From NCBI GenBank assembly GCA_963663215.1, contig OY760140.1:372001-436000 (forward strand): a stretch of DNA of 64,000 nt, read 5' to 3'. Position 1 is the stretch's first letter. The number at the start of each line of letters is the position of its first letter. The translations under genes and the position numbers were made by a program. Below the pieces are notes generated by a model, which was not told the origin of the DNA, searched no databases, and saw only the letters and a list, made by a program, of their open reading frames with translations. Source of the stretch: BJGV01 sp003230615 (lineage in GTDB: Bacteria; Pseudomonadota; Gammaproteobacteria; Burkholderiales; Nitrosomonadaceae). Positions 29,568 to 39,900 of the stretch are shown here, piece by piece.

Positions 29568-29584
29568 TTGAAAATCTCTTTCAA
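29568..29584. terminator. Short hairpin between exbD and the esterase gene
   Basis: TTGAAA and TTTCAA form a six-pair stem around a 5-nt loop between two convergent genes only 20 bp apart. It is A/T-rich with no strong T-tract, so it is at best a weak bidirectional terminator. Confidence 0.3.
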
Positions 29585-29585
29585 A

Positions 29586-30278
29586 TTATATTAATACTTG
29601 TTTTAGCCATTTGCTGATATCAGCAATTTCTTCAATACAAACTGAATGTTCCATCTGGTACACATTCAATTTCACACAATAGCCTAATTCAAGCAATTGT
29701 TGTTTTGATAATGTCGCTAGCTCAAGAGGTATGACAGGGTCATTATGACCATGTGCCATAAAAATAGGAGTAGATGAATTGGCTTGATGAGCTTCTGTCG
29801 CAAGCGTTTCTGCCATTGATAAATAACACGATAGCACCATAATGCCAGCAAGCTTATCCGGATGGCGTAAGCCAGTATGAAGTGCCATTACGCCTCCTTG
29901 TGAAAAGCCCGCAAGCACGATATTTTCTGGTCTAATACCGTTCTTCTTTTCCCGGCTGATCAGTGTTTCTATTGCAAATTGTGAGGCACGTATGCCGGCT
30001 ACATCTTCACAGCTACTCAAGCTTTGATTGGATATGTCATACCACGCACGCATCATAGACCCACCATTAATAGTCACCGGTTGCATCGGCGCATGGGGAA
30101 ACACAAAACGAGTATGGATACTGGATTGTAGATTGAGTTCGCGGACGATGGGAACAAAATCGTTTCCGTCTGCACCAAGACCGTGCATCCATAGAATAGT
30201 GTGAGTTGGGTGATCCCCAGTTTCAATTACAATGCTGGATAATAGGTCGGCGGGCATAGTGGTCATTTGCAGGGACAA
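29586..30278 (-). CDS. Carboxylesterase/phospholipase-type alpha/beta hydrolase
   Basis: The 230-residue protein matches the EstB/YpfH-type carboxylesterase family (Abhydrolase_2). The oxyanion motif is WMHGLGADGNDF. The nucleophile elbow is AGFSQGGV with Ser126. The triad Asp lies in MAHGHNDPVIP and the His in QMEHSV. It hydrolyses short-chain esters in family members; the natural substrate is unknown. It is convergent with exbD. Confidence 0.9.
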   Translation of the reverse strand: MSLQMTTMPADLLSSIVIETGDHPTHTILWMHGLGADGNDFVPIVRELNLQSSIHTRFVFPHAPMQPVTINGGSMMRAWYDISNQSLSSCEDVAGIRASQFAIETLISREKKNGIRPENIVLAGFSQGGVMALHTGLRHPDKLAGIMVLSCYLSMAETLATEAHQANSSTPIFMAHGHNDPVIPLELATLSKQQLLELGYCVKLNVYQMEHSVCIEEIADISKWLKQVLI

Positions 30279-30367
30279 GGATTGATTGAGTAGTAGGTCA
30301 GCAGCAGGATTTCCTAGAATTGATCGATACCATGCTTATTAGGAATTCATTTTTAGATCTGGATTGT

Positions 30368-30946
30368 TTATCTTATGACTGTATCATTTTGTTTGGAAGT
30401 TTCCGGGATACTTATTTGTAACTCGTGAAATAGGGCGCGAAAACTTTTGAGTAGTTTATTGGAGCGTTTCTCTTTGTGAGCGTTTCTCGTGAGGGTTCGT
30501 ATGCGTTGCAGATCAGCGGCAGGGTATTGTTGTCCAAATTCAGCGAGGGCATGTTCATCCTTCAGCAAGCAATTGCGCCAACGTTCTACTAAGTGTGTCC
30601 ATGCAGTATGTTGCAGAGAGATACCATTCCAAGTAGAAAGCTTTTCCTGAATTGGTTCGATATCTATTTCACGCATCAATTTGCCGACAAATTGTATTTG
30701 CCGACGGCGGGCCCCGTGTTTATGTATTTGCTTAGCTGTGATTATTGCATCCATTAATGTATCTGGTAAGCAAAACTCTGCCAATTGCTTAGGATTAAGC
30801 TCAACTAATCGTTCACCAATTTTCTGTAATGCATGCATTTCCTTTTTAATGCAGGTTTTGCTGGCCGTAGTGTTTTGTTCAAGATTTTTATTCAGATCGT
30901 TTTGCATAGTGACCTGTTCATTGTGGGAGTAAGAAGCTGCTATCAT
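30368..30946 (-). CDS. darP: DarP/YjgA ribosome-associated protein (DUF615)
   Basis: DarP (YjgA) binds late 50S assembly intermediates. The protein shows the DUF615 core: EMHALQKIGERLVEL, ARRRQIQFVGKLMR, WRNCLLKDEHALAEF and LLKSFRALFHEL. The ATG at 30946 is preceded by AAAGGA and gives 192 residues; a TTG at 30985 would add 13. It is divergent from pmbA, the same arrangement as in many proteobacteria. Confidence 0.88.
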   Translation of the reverse strand: MIAASYSHNEQVTMQNDLNKNLEQNTTASKTCIKKEMHALQKIGERLVELNPKQLAEFCLPDTLMDAIITAKQIHKHGARRRQIQFVGKLMREIDIEPIQEKLSTWNGISLQHTAWTHLVERWRNCLLKDEHALAEFGQQYPAADLQRIRTLTRNAHKEKRSNKLLKSFRALFHELQISIPETSKQNDTVIR

Positions 30947-31075
30947 AACGTCCTTTAGTTCTAAACCACATTTAGACTTGCCCAAAAGTTTTTCAGGGTA
31001 GGTAAGTAGACATTACGATTCAGCATTTTCGTGAGATTAATTTTCTTTAAATTCAACACATAGGCGACATTTGCT

Positions 31076-32419
31076 ATGCATTCTCCACGTTTTTCTTATC
31101 CAGCTGAAACACTCCAGCAGATAGCAAGTGATATTTTGGATCGCGCTAGGAAGGGCGGCGCAAGCAGTTGCGAGACCGATGTGTCAGATGGCTTCGGTCA
31201 AAATGTAACAGTACGGAAGGGTGAGGTGGAGACAATTGAATACAATCGTGATAAGGGGTTATCAGTCACAGTTTATATAGATCAGAAGCGTGGTCATGCT
31301 AGTACTTCAGACTTCTCCTCAAAGGCTGTAGGCGATGCTGTAGCTGCAGCCCTTTCTATAGCTAGATACACTGCTGAGGACGATTGTGCTGGGTTAGCCG
31401 ACATTACCCTACTAGCACGGGAGTTCCCCGATCTTGATTTGTACTATCCGTGGAATTTGCCAGTAGAGGAGGCAATACAACTTGCCAAGACTTGTGAGGC
31501 GGCTGCTTTTAAAGTTGATAAGCGAATTGTCAACTCTGAGGGGGCCTGCATTTCGTTAAGTGAATCACAGTTTGTTTATGCAAATAGTTCTGGATTCATG
31601 GGTGGTTATCCAACTTCTCGCCATGGTATCAGCTGTGCAGTGATCGCTGGTCAAAATGACACCATGCAGCGTGACTATTGGTACAGTGTGGCAAGGGACG
31701 CAGATGACCTGGAATTGGTTGAAAGTATTGGTAAGAGAGCAGGGATGAGGAGCGTGGCGCGCCTAGGAGCAAAAAAAATAGTCACTTGCGAGGTACCAGT
31801 TTTGTTTGAAGCATCCGTTGCCTCGGGCTTAATAGGACATTTTGTTAGTGCTATAAGTGGCAGTAGTCTTTTTCGAAAGTCATCTTTCCTACTAGATAGC
31901 ATTGGTAGGGAAGTGTTTGCACCAGACATTCAGATTCTTGAATTGCCATATATAAAAAAAGGTTTAGCTAGTGGTATATTTGATGATGAAGGTGTGGCAA
32001 CCATTGAGCGCAAGGTCATCGAAAATGGGGTGGTACAGGGTTACTTTCTTGGTAGTTATTCAGCGCGCAAGTTAGGGCTTCGCACTTCTGGAAATGCCGG
32101 CGGAAATCATAACTTGATTATAAATAACGGTACACCTCTGGAATTTTCTGAATTACTCAAGAAAATGGACAAAGGGTTATTAGTGACTGAGCTTCTTGGT
32201 TATGGTGTTAATTCCGTTACGGGCGATTACTCCCGGGGTGCAGCAGGTTATTGGGTAGAGGGTGGCGAAGTTCGTTACCCAGTAGAAGAAATTACTATCG
32301 CCAGCAACCTGAAGGATATGTTGCTTGGCATCTCTGCTATTGGAAGCGACGTGGTAGTGCGTGGATCTAAACAATGTGGTTCACTATTAATTAAACAGAT
32401 GACCGTTGCAGGTGGCTGA
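31076..32419 (+). CDS. pmbA: Metalloprotease subunit PmbA/TldE
   Basis: PmbA is the non-catalytic partner of TldD. The 447-residue protein lacks the HExxxH zinc motif, as expected for TldE. It keeps the shared fold landmarks ETIEYNRDKGLSVTVY, GFMGGYPTSRHGISC and RTSGNAGGNHNLII. It is separated from tldD by about 6 kb, so the two subunits are not co-transcribed here. Confidence 0.94.
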   Translation: MHSPRFSYPAETLQQIASDILDRARKGGASSCETDVSDGFGQNVTVRKGEVETIEYNRDKGLSVTVYIDQKRGHASTSDFSSKAVGDAVAAALSIARYTAEDDCAGLADITLLAREFPDLDLYYPWNLPVEEAIQLAKTCEAAAFKVDKRIVNSEGACISLSESQFVYANSSGFMGGYPTSRHGISCAVIAGQNDTMQRDYWYSVARDADDLELVESIGKRAGMRSVARLGAKKIVTCEVPVLFEASVASGLIGHFVSAISGSSLFRKSSFLLDSIGREVFAPDIQILELPYIKKGLASGIFDDEGVATIERKVIENGVVQGYFLGSYSARKLGLRTSGNAGGNHNLIINNGTPLEFSELLKKMDKGLLVTELLGYGVNSVTGDYSRGAAGYWVEGGEVRYPVEEITIASNLKDMLLGISAIGSDVVVRGSKQCGSLLIKQMTVAGG

Positions 32420-32688
32420 GGAAAGTGTTTCTAAAGATCAAATCTATTGACGTATTTATCACATATTTTGCTTGTTGCAGCCATTATTATGGCTTATTGT
32501 TCAAAAAAAGTTTCGTTTTTATGAGCGTCCATTTTTGCTATGAGTTAGATTACTGACCTTAGTCGTTTATTGACTATCTACAAACTATAATAGAGTTAGT
32601 GCAGAAATCTGGGTTTTATAGGCCACGTATGCTAAGTTTTTCCCCCACCTGCTCAAATTAAGATTCTGTTTGTTTGCATTATCTCTCA

Positions 32689-33765
32689 ATGAACATACAT
32701 CTTTTTGTTCCCAATTTATTCTGGCCAGAAGCTATGTCCCCAGAAATTTACCGGGATTTATCATTGCCCGCAATTGAAACACTTCTGGCAAAGAGCTTGC
32801 AGTCTGAGAATGAATCACAAGGAGTTGAAGCATGGTTGTGCCGTACCTTCAGCGTGGAGAAACAGCAGGATTGGCCAGTGGCCTCTATCACGTTGCAAGC
32901 AGATAAAATAGGAAATATGCAAGTAGGAAATGGATACTGGTTGCGGGCTGATCCAGTACATTTGCGAGTTGAAAATGATCAAGTTGTATTGGCTGATAGC
33001 CGTGTTTTCTGCATTTCACCAGAAGAAGCTCGCCAATTTGTCAATGACATTAACATGCATTTTGCTGAGGATGATATTCATTTTTCATCGTACGAATTCA
33101 GTGAAGAACGTAGAAACATTGTCTTTCTTCCCCTATGCTCTGACCGTTGGTATTTGTGTTTGGCGAAAACACCTATTATTCATACTCACGAGCTCAGTGA
33201 AGTTACTATCAAAAATATTAATAATTTTCTACCATTTGGTGCGGAGAATATGTTCTGGATAGGAGTTTTAAACGAAATCCAAATGTTATTACACGAGCAT
33301 CCTCTCAACCAGGCTAGGGAAGAGCGTGGAGAGCTAGCAGTTAACAGCATTTGGTTCTGGGGCGGTGGTATTATGCCAAAGCTAGTCAGTTCTCCTTATA
33401 CTCATGTGTGGAGCAATGATGTTTTCCCTTGTGCTTTAGCGTTGGCTTGCGGAACGGATTACGCAGAGCTTCCAACAAATGTTGCGACATGGCAGCAATC
33501 GAATACATCTGGTAAACATCTTGTTTTTCTTAATTCCTTGCATGGAAAATCCCAATATGGGGATGCCTATGGTTGGCGCGATAGTTTGAAAAAAATGGAA
33601 GCAAATTGGTTTTTACCATTACTAGGAGCACTCAGAAATGGCAGTATTAATCAAATAGTTGTCACTACGACTGATAGGGGTAGGGCAAGAAGCTTTTTTG
33701 TAACAAAAAGTAATCTATGGAAATTCTGGTGTGTAAGAAAATCACTTTCAACTTATGTTGATTGA
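32689..33765 (+). CDS. RpfE-like protein of unknown function (COG4255)
   Basis: A 358-residue soluble protein that I relate to the family found next to recJ in betaproteobacteria and Xanthomonas, where it is called RpfE; some records annotate it as a phosphoglycerate-mutase-like protein. Recognisable stretches are HLFVPNLFWP at the N-terminus, GYWLRADPVHLRVENDQVVL, LNEIQMLLHEHPLNQAREERG and SIWFWGGG. No catalytic motif is evident. An ATG at 32689 fits the family start better than the TTG at 32674. Here recJ follows after the EAL gene. Confidence 0.7.
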   Translation: MNIHLFVPNLFWPEAMSPEIYRDLSLPAIETLLAKSLQSENESQGVEAWLCRTFSVEKQQDWPVASITLQADKIGNMQVGNGYWLRADPVHLRVENDQVVLADSRVFCISPEEARQFVNDINMHFAEDDIHFSSYEFSEERRNIVFLPLCSDRWYLCLAKTPIIHTHELSEVTIKNINNFLPFGAENMFWIGVLNEIQMLLHEHPLNQAREERGELAVNSIWFWGGGIMPKLVSSPYTHVWSNDVFPCALALACGTDYAELPTNVATWQQSNTSGKHLVFLNSLHGKSQYGDAYGWRDSLKKMEANWFLPLLGALRNGSINQIVVTTTDRGRARSFFVTKSNLWKFWCVRKSLSTYVD

Positions 33766-33933
33766 ATAGGCACAATTTGAAAGTGAAAATTGTATTTCCC
33801 ATAATTTAGATTCAATATTTTTAGGCAAGTTACTATATGTTATATAATATGAGTGGATTTACTGCTACAGGGTGGCACAGAGTAGGAATTTACCACTATC
33901 AGATAGTATCACTACTACGAGAAAAATAAATCT

Positions 33934-34728
33934 ATGGAAGATGAGCTGTTAAGTCGTGATTTGGGAGAGAAAGACTCTGAATGGGATATTTCTGCAAGCC
34001 GTGTAACTCAGGCAATTGAAGAAGATAAATTTTGTCTGTTTTGTCAAGCAATCATACCCATGAAACAAAGTGTAAACATGTGCACTCACCATGAAATTCT
34101 GATTCGAATGTCTGAGGAAGAAGACAATTTGATACCACCGGGCACATTCTTACCTTTTGTTGAGAAGTATAGAATGATGCCTCGTTTAGATCGATGGGTT
34201 GTGAGGTACGTACTGCAGTGGCTTACTTCCCACCAATTGACACCTGGGTCAATATTTTTCATTAATGTAGCGAAATATACGATCTGTGACTCAGATTTTC
34301 CTAGTTTTGTTCGAGATCAACTACAGGAGACTGGCGTTTCTGCAGAGATGATTTGTTTTGAAGTGGAGGAATCGGACGTATCGTCAAGTCTTACAGATGC
34401 TTCAACGTTTGTTTCAGAAATTAGGGGCTGCGGTTGTCGTATCGCATTGTGTAGTTTTGGTCGCGATCCTTCTTCATTTGATTTACTGAGAAATTTGAAG
34501 ATTGATTTTTTGAAAATTGATGGAAACATGGTTTGCTTTATGTTTCAGGATCCAATCAATCTTGCCAAGGTTACGGCAATAAACAGGGTTGCGCACACGA
34601 TAGGTATTCAGACTGTTGCAGAACAGGTTGAAACCGATGATGTTGTTGCCAAATTGCGAGAAATTGAAGTTGATTTCGCGCAAGGCTTTGGTTTGGGGAG
34701 ACCTTTTTTGCTCAATGAGCTTACATAA
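33934..34728 (+). CDS. Stand-alone degenerate EAL-domain protein
   Basis: EAL domains hydrolyse cyclic di-GMP. This 264-residue protein is one EAL domain (about residues 20-262) with EILIRM in place of EALLR. Also visible are FINVAKYT, FEVEES, DFLKIDGNMV, QTVAEQVE and the C-terminal AQGFGLGRPF. The DDFGTG loop, which supplies metal-binding aspartates, reads CSFGRD, so activity is probably lost. The first 20 residues resemble the linker between GGDEF and EAL domains in longer proteins, but no GGDEF sequence lies upstream. It may be a truncated descendant that now only binds c-di-GMP or a partner. Confidence 0.82.
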   Translation: MEDELLSRDLGEKDSEWDISASRVTQAIEEDKFCLFCQAIIPMKQSVNMCTHHEILIRMSEEEDNLIPPGTFLPFVEKYRMMPRLDRWVVRYVLQWLTSHQLTPGSIFFINVAKYTICDSDFPSFVRDQLQETGVSAEMICFEVEESDVSSSLTDASTFVSEIRGCGCRIALCSFGRDPSSFDLLRNLKIDFLKIDGNMVCFMFQDPINLAKVTAINRVAHTIGIQTVAEQVETDDVVAKLREIEVDFAQGFGLGRPFLLNELT

Positions 34729-35053
34729 TTTTGCAGGCAATAAAAGTAAGCATAATTGAAGCTAATCTTCGGCAGCAAAATATTACTCTTAGTTTAGATT
34801 TTTATATCCAGAAATCGCAAGCAAAAAATTAAGATGATCATCAACAGTTTCTGCCATGACCGTTTCATTAACTTCTCTAAATAGTTCGCGCTCTAAACTT
34901 ATATTAATTCGCTATTGTATGTCTTGGTCCACATGGTATGGTATTTACCAAAGCTTCTAGTTTCTCCCAGCCTGGTTTAAGGAAAAGTTATAGTTCCTTC
35001 GCTTGAATTATGGGCGCTGGTATTTAGAAATAGATATTATAATAGCTTATTGC
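34729..35053. other. Intergenic region with a possible gene fragment on the minus strand
   Basis: 325 bp between the EAL gene and recJ. On the minus strand, 34789-34911 is an open stretch of 40 codons beginning RINISLERELFREVNETV and ending ISGYKNLN before a TAA. It is preceded directly by a TAG and has no good start codon at its beginning. The first residues recall a ribbon-helix-helix strand (RINISL), but that is weak. It may be a remnant or chance. Confidence 0.3.
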
Positions 35054-36808
35054 ATGTCAAAAATCATTGTCCTAAACTATAAACCGCACACCTTAAATTC
35101 GTTAATCAGGAATGGTATTCATCCTGTTTTGGCCCGTGTCTATGCTACCCGCGGTATAGTGGAGCCAAGCCAAATTAAAAAAGATCTTTCTCAGCTACTC
35201 CCATTCAAGAGCTTTAAAAGTATTTCAATAATGGCAGCATTTCTTGCTGATGCAATTGCTTCAAAAAAACGTTTACTGATAGTGTCTGATTATGATTCAG
35301 ATGGAGCTACTGCCTGCGCAGTGGGCATACGTACGCTAAGAAAATTTGGTGCGATAGTAGATTATCTTGTTCCCAATCGTTTTGAGTATGGATATGGTTT
35401 GACTCCAGAAATCGTGCGACTCGCTGCAGCCGTAACTACTGGAAGGAAACCTGACATACTCATAACGGTAGACAATGGGATCGCAAGTGTAGAAGGTGTG
35501 GCCGAAGCCAACCGCCTCGGTATGCAGGTACTCATCACTGATCATCATCTGCCTGGGGATGAATTACCGGATGCTATTGCTATTGTGAATCCCAATCAGC
35601 CAGGTTGTAATTTTCTCAGTAAGAATATAGCTGGTGTAGGTGTGATGTTTTACCTGATGTTGGCACTACGTGCAGAGTTACGTGCACGGGGGGCATTCAT
35701 CTCAAAAAAAGAACCCAATCTTGCTAATCTACTTGATTTAGTGGCGCTGGGTACAGTGGCTGACGTGGTAAAGCTCGATGACAATAACCGAATTTTAGTA
35801 CAGCAGGGTCTAAATCGAATCCGAAATGGTCGTAGTTGTGCGGGTATAAGTGCTTTACTTAGTGTGGTGCAGCGAGATTTACGGCAGGTAACTGCTTCTG
35901 ATCTGGGATTTATCTTGGGTCCAAGATTGAATGCAGCAGGACGACTTGACGATATGGCACTTGGAATTGAATGCCTCATTACTGATGATAAGTCTTATGC
36001 TATGCAGATTGCCTTGCAGCTTGAGACGCTCAACCGCAAGCGCCGAGAAATCGAAGCGGACATGCAAGACAGTGCGCGTGATATGTTAGAGAAAATTCTT
36101 ATGGTCGAAGGTTCAAGACAAGAAGACCAAATTCCCCAAAGTCTAAGTTTGTTTGATCCTTGTTGGCACCAGGGCGTGATTGGTATCCTTGCATCTCGCA
36201 TTAAGGACAAGTTTCACCGTACGGTATTCGCGTTTGCTCCTGGTAATGATGATGAATTAAAAGGCTCGGGACGATCCATTCCGGGATTTCATCTACGAGA
36301 TGCATTGGATATGGTTTCTAAACGATATCCTGGCTTGCTGCTTAAATTTGGTGGACATGCAGCAGCAGCAGGCTTGACTGTGAGGTCAAATGATTTTGGT
36401 AAATTCCGCGATGCTTTCGAACAAACTGCCCAAACATTACTTACCCCTGCAGATCTCATGCACATCATAGAGACAGATGGCGATTTGAGCGAATCCGAAA
36501 TGAATCTTGAATTGGCGCAGTACCTTACGGAGCAGGTATGGGGACAGGGTTTTCCTTATCCTACATTCAACTCTAGTTTCAGAGTGGAGGATCAGCGGGT
36601 GGTTGGCGAGAAGCACTTAAAATTAAAGTTGAGAAAACATGTTTCAAATACTAGGAAAGAAAAGACAGGCTATCTTTATGATGCGATGCTATTTTTTTAC
36701 CATGACTCTCTTCCTAAAACAATAGATGCAATTTATCGCCTTCAAATCAACGAGTACAGTGGTAATACTACCCTGCAACTCACACTAGATTATTGGGCTC
36801 CAGTTTAA
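35054..36808 (+). CDS. recJ: Single-stranded-DNA-specific exonuclease RecJ
   Basis: RecJ degrades single-stranded DNA 5' to 3' in recombination and repair. The 584-residue protein has the DHH phosphoesterase motifs: SDYDSDGATACAVG, TVDNGIAS, ITDHHLPGDELP and ALGTVADVV. LGPRLNAAGRLDD follows, and DHHA1 has GSGRSIPGFHLRDAL and KFGGHAAAAG. The ATG at 35054 (MSKIIVLN) was preferred over a TTG at 35003, but neither has a strong ribosome binding site. Confidence 0.94.
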   Translation: MSKIIVLNYKPHTLNSLIRNGIHPVLARVYATRGIVEPSQIKKDLSQLLPFKSFKSISIMAAFLADAIASKKRLLIVSDYDSDGATACAVGIRTLRKFGAIVDYLVPNRFEYGYGLTPEIVRLAAAVTTGRKPDILITVDNGIASVEGVAEANRLGMQVLITDHHLPGDELPDAIAIVNPNQPGCNFLSKNIAGVGVMFYLMLALRAELRARGAFISKKEPNLANLLDLVALGTVADVVKLDDNNRILVQQGLNRIRNGRSCAGISALLSVVQRDLRQVTASDLGFILGPRLNAAGRLDDMALGIECLITDDKSYAMQIALQLETLNRKRREIEADMQDSARDMLEKILMVEGSRQEDQIPQSLSLFDPCWHQGVIGILASRIKDKFHRTVFAFAPGNDDELKGSGRSIPGFHLRDALDMVSKRYPGLLLKFGGHAAAAGLTVRSNDFGKFRDAFEQTAQTLLTPADLMHIIETDGDLSESEMNLELAQYLTEQVWGQGFPYPTFNSSFRVEDQRVVGEKHLKLKLRKHVSNTRKEKTGYLYDAMLFFYHDSLPKTIDAIYRLQINEYSGNTTLQLTLDYWAPV

Positions 36809-36968
36809 CTATTTACATCTTGATAGAAAAACTTTAGCTTACTTGAGGCTATAGAAATTCTAGTATCAATTTACAAAAGAACACAATTAGAGAACTAACA
36901 TATAATGTTCGAATTGAATAGAAAAGTTTCGACTTGTTGTTTCAATTGTCCATTTATTATGAAATCAA

Positions 36969-39900
36969 ATGCAATCCAAGTTTATCGCTCCTATACCTGG
37001 TTCAATAACCTACTATTCTTGTTTTGATGGTTCTGGGGATGCTTTTGTTCTTGCCAAAATGGCGCAACAAGCAAAGCCTATCGTCATCATTACATCCAGC
37101 GCAGTAGCGGCGCAACGATTATTGGAAGAAATTCCTTTTTTCTCACCTGAGTTAAAGATTCACTTGTTACCTGACTGGGAAACACTTCCATATGATACTT
37201 TCTCTCCACACCATGACTTAATTTCTGAGCGGCTTGCTACGCTTTACCAAGTCATGATTGATGTCTGTGATGTACTGATCGTCCCTGTTACCACTGCACT
37301 TTACCCCATGCCACCACGGGAATTTCTTGCTGCACACACTTTTTTTATTAAACGGGGAGAAAAGCTAGCTTTGGAATTATTGCGTGGTCAGTTAACTCTT
37401 GGAGGTTACACTCATGTAACCCAGGTACTCTCACCAGGGGAATATAGCGTACGTGGCGGGCTGATAGACTTATTTCCAATGGGTAGTCCGCTACCTTATC
37501 GTATTGATAGAATGGATGAAGAAATAGAATCTATCCGTACTTTTGATGTAGACACGCAGAGAAGTATCTATCCAGTAGATGAAATACGACTATTACCGGC
37601 TCGTGAGTTTCCTTTTAATGAGGATGGTCGTGCTCGTTTTCGTGGCAATTTTCGCGAGAAATTTGAGGGCGATCCATCTAGGAGTCAGATTTATAAAGAT
37701 GTAGGTAAAGGCGTTGCACCTGCAGGTATTGAATACTATCTGCCGTTATTTTTCGAGCAGTCCACCACGTTATTTGATTACTTACCAAGTTCTATGTTGT
37801 TATGTTTGCATCACGACATCCACTCAGAAATAGAGAACTTTTGGCGTGATACTCTGTCGCGCTATAAGTTGTTATGTGGTGATAACAATAGACCTCTACT
37901 GCCACCGGGAGATTTGTTTATCACGATAGAAGAATTCTTCGGAGCACTAAAACCATATCCGCGAATCAAGATTCAATCTGAACTTCAGGAGTCAAATTCC
38001 AAAACCAAAAATCTTACCAGCAGCCTACCTCCTATCCAGATTGATCGTCGTGCCACCAATCCCACAGAAAAACTCGCTGCATTTATTGCTGAATTTACGC
38101 TGTCTAGTAAGCGCGTGTTGCTTTTAGCGGAGAGTCTAGGAAGAAGAGAGCTAATCATTGACTATCTGAAGCAATATGATCTGTGTCCTGATATTTGTGA
38201 AGACTACGCTCAATTTTTAGCAAGTACGGAACCTTTTATGCTTAGTGTGTCTCCACTGCGCAAAGGTTTTATTCTAACCGAAGAAGGGTTCACCTTTATC
38301 ACTGAAAGCGAACTTTATGCTCTGCATATTTATAAGAGCCGTGAGCGTGAGACACGCAATATAACATCTGTGGCAGATACCATGCTACGAGATCTGTCTG
38401 AAGTAAAGCTTGGCGAACCAGTAGTGCATGAACAACATGGTATTGGTCGCTATTCAGGCTTAGTGAATATGGATATGGGAAACGGCCACCATGGGCAACT
38501 GAGTGAATTTCTATCGCTAGAATACGATGGTGGCGATAAACTCTATGTCCCGGTTTCGCAACTACATCTTATTGGGCGATATAGTGGCGCGACATCAGAA
38601 GCAGCGCCATTGCACAAGCTTGGTAGTAACCAATGGGACAAGGCTAAGCGTAAAACAATGCAGCAAGTACGTGATACTGCTGCAGAACTGCTAAATTTAT
38701 ATGCACAGAGAGCTGCTCGTTTGGGTCATTCGTTTGGATTCAGGCAGCACGATTACGAAGCCTTTACAGAAGGTTTTGGTTTCGAGGAGACACCCGATCA
38801 GGCGTCTGCCATCCATGCAGTGATCGAGGATTTAATTTCAAGCAAACCAATGGACCGACTGATCTGTGGAGATGTAGGTTTTGGCAAGACAGAAGTGGCA
38901 TTGCGAGCAGCTTTCGTTGCCGTTGCTGATGGTAAACAGGTAGCGGTACTTGTACCTACTACGTTACTAGCAGAACAGCATTTCCAGAATTTTTCTGATC
39001 GTTTCAGTTTAATTGCCCACGAATGGCCAGTAAAAATAGCACAGATGTCACGCTTTCGCTCAGCCAAAGAACAAATTCAGGTACTAAAAGGTTTAGCTCA
39101 AGGTGGAGTAGATATCGTGATTGGGACTCACAAACTGATCCAGAAAAGTGTGGAGTTCAAAAATCTAGGATTGGTCATCATTGACGAAGAACATCGATTT
39201 GGCGTACGTCAGAAAGATCAGCTTAAAAACCTTCGTTCTGAAGTAGACGTGTTGACACTAACCGCTACACCGATTCCCCGCACACTTTCCATGTCATTAG
39301 AAGGTTTGCGTGATTTCTCTGTGATTGCTACTGCACCTCAGCGGCGGCTTGCCATCAAAACTTTTGTTAGTCGTTTTTCTAAAGGAGTCATTCGAGAGGC
39401 ATGCATGCGAGAATTAAAGCGTGGCGGGCAGATTTATTATTTGCACAATGCAGTAGAAACTATACAGTCCGCGCATGATAGTCTTACGCGACTATTACCC
39501 GAAGTACGCATTCAAATTGCTCATGGGCAGATGCGCGAGCGTGATCTAGAACATGTGATGAGAGATTTTTATCGACAACAGTTCAATATGCTTCTTTGTA
39601 CCACCATCATCGAGACTGGGATTGATGTTCCTAGTGCCAATACTATTATCATTGATCGTGCGGATAAATTTGGTCTTGCACAATTGCACCAGCTTCGTGG
39701 GCGAGTCGGTCGATCCCACCACCAAGCATATGCATATTTGCTTGTACCGGAAGAAGAAGCGTTAGGTACACAAGCTAAGAAACGTATTGATGCTATCCAA
39801 ACGATGGAGGGATTAGGCGCAGGATATTATCTCGCCATGCATGATCTAGAAATTCGTGGTGCAGGAGAAGTGCTAGGTGAATCTCAAAGTGGTGAGATGC

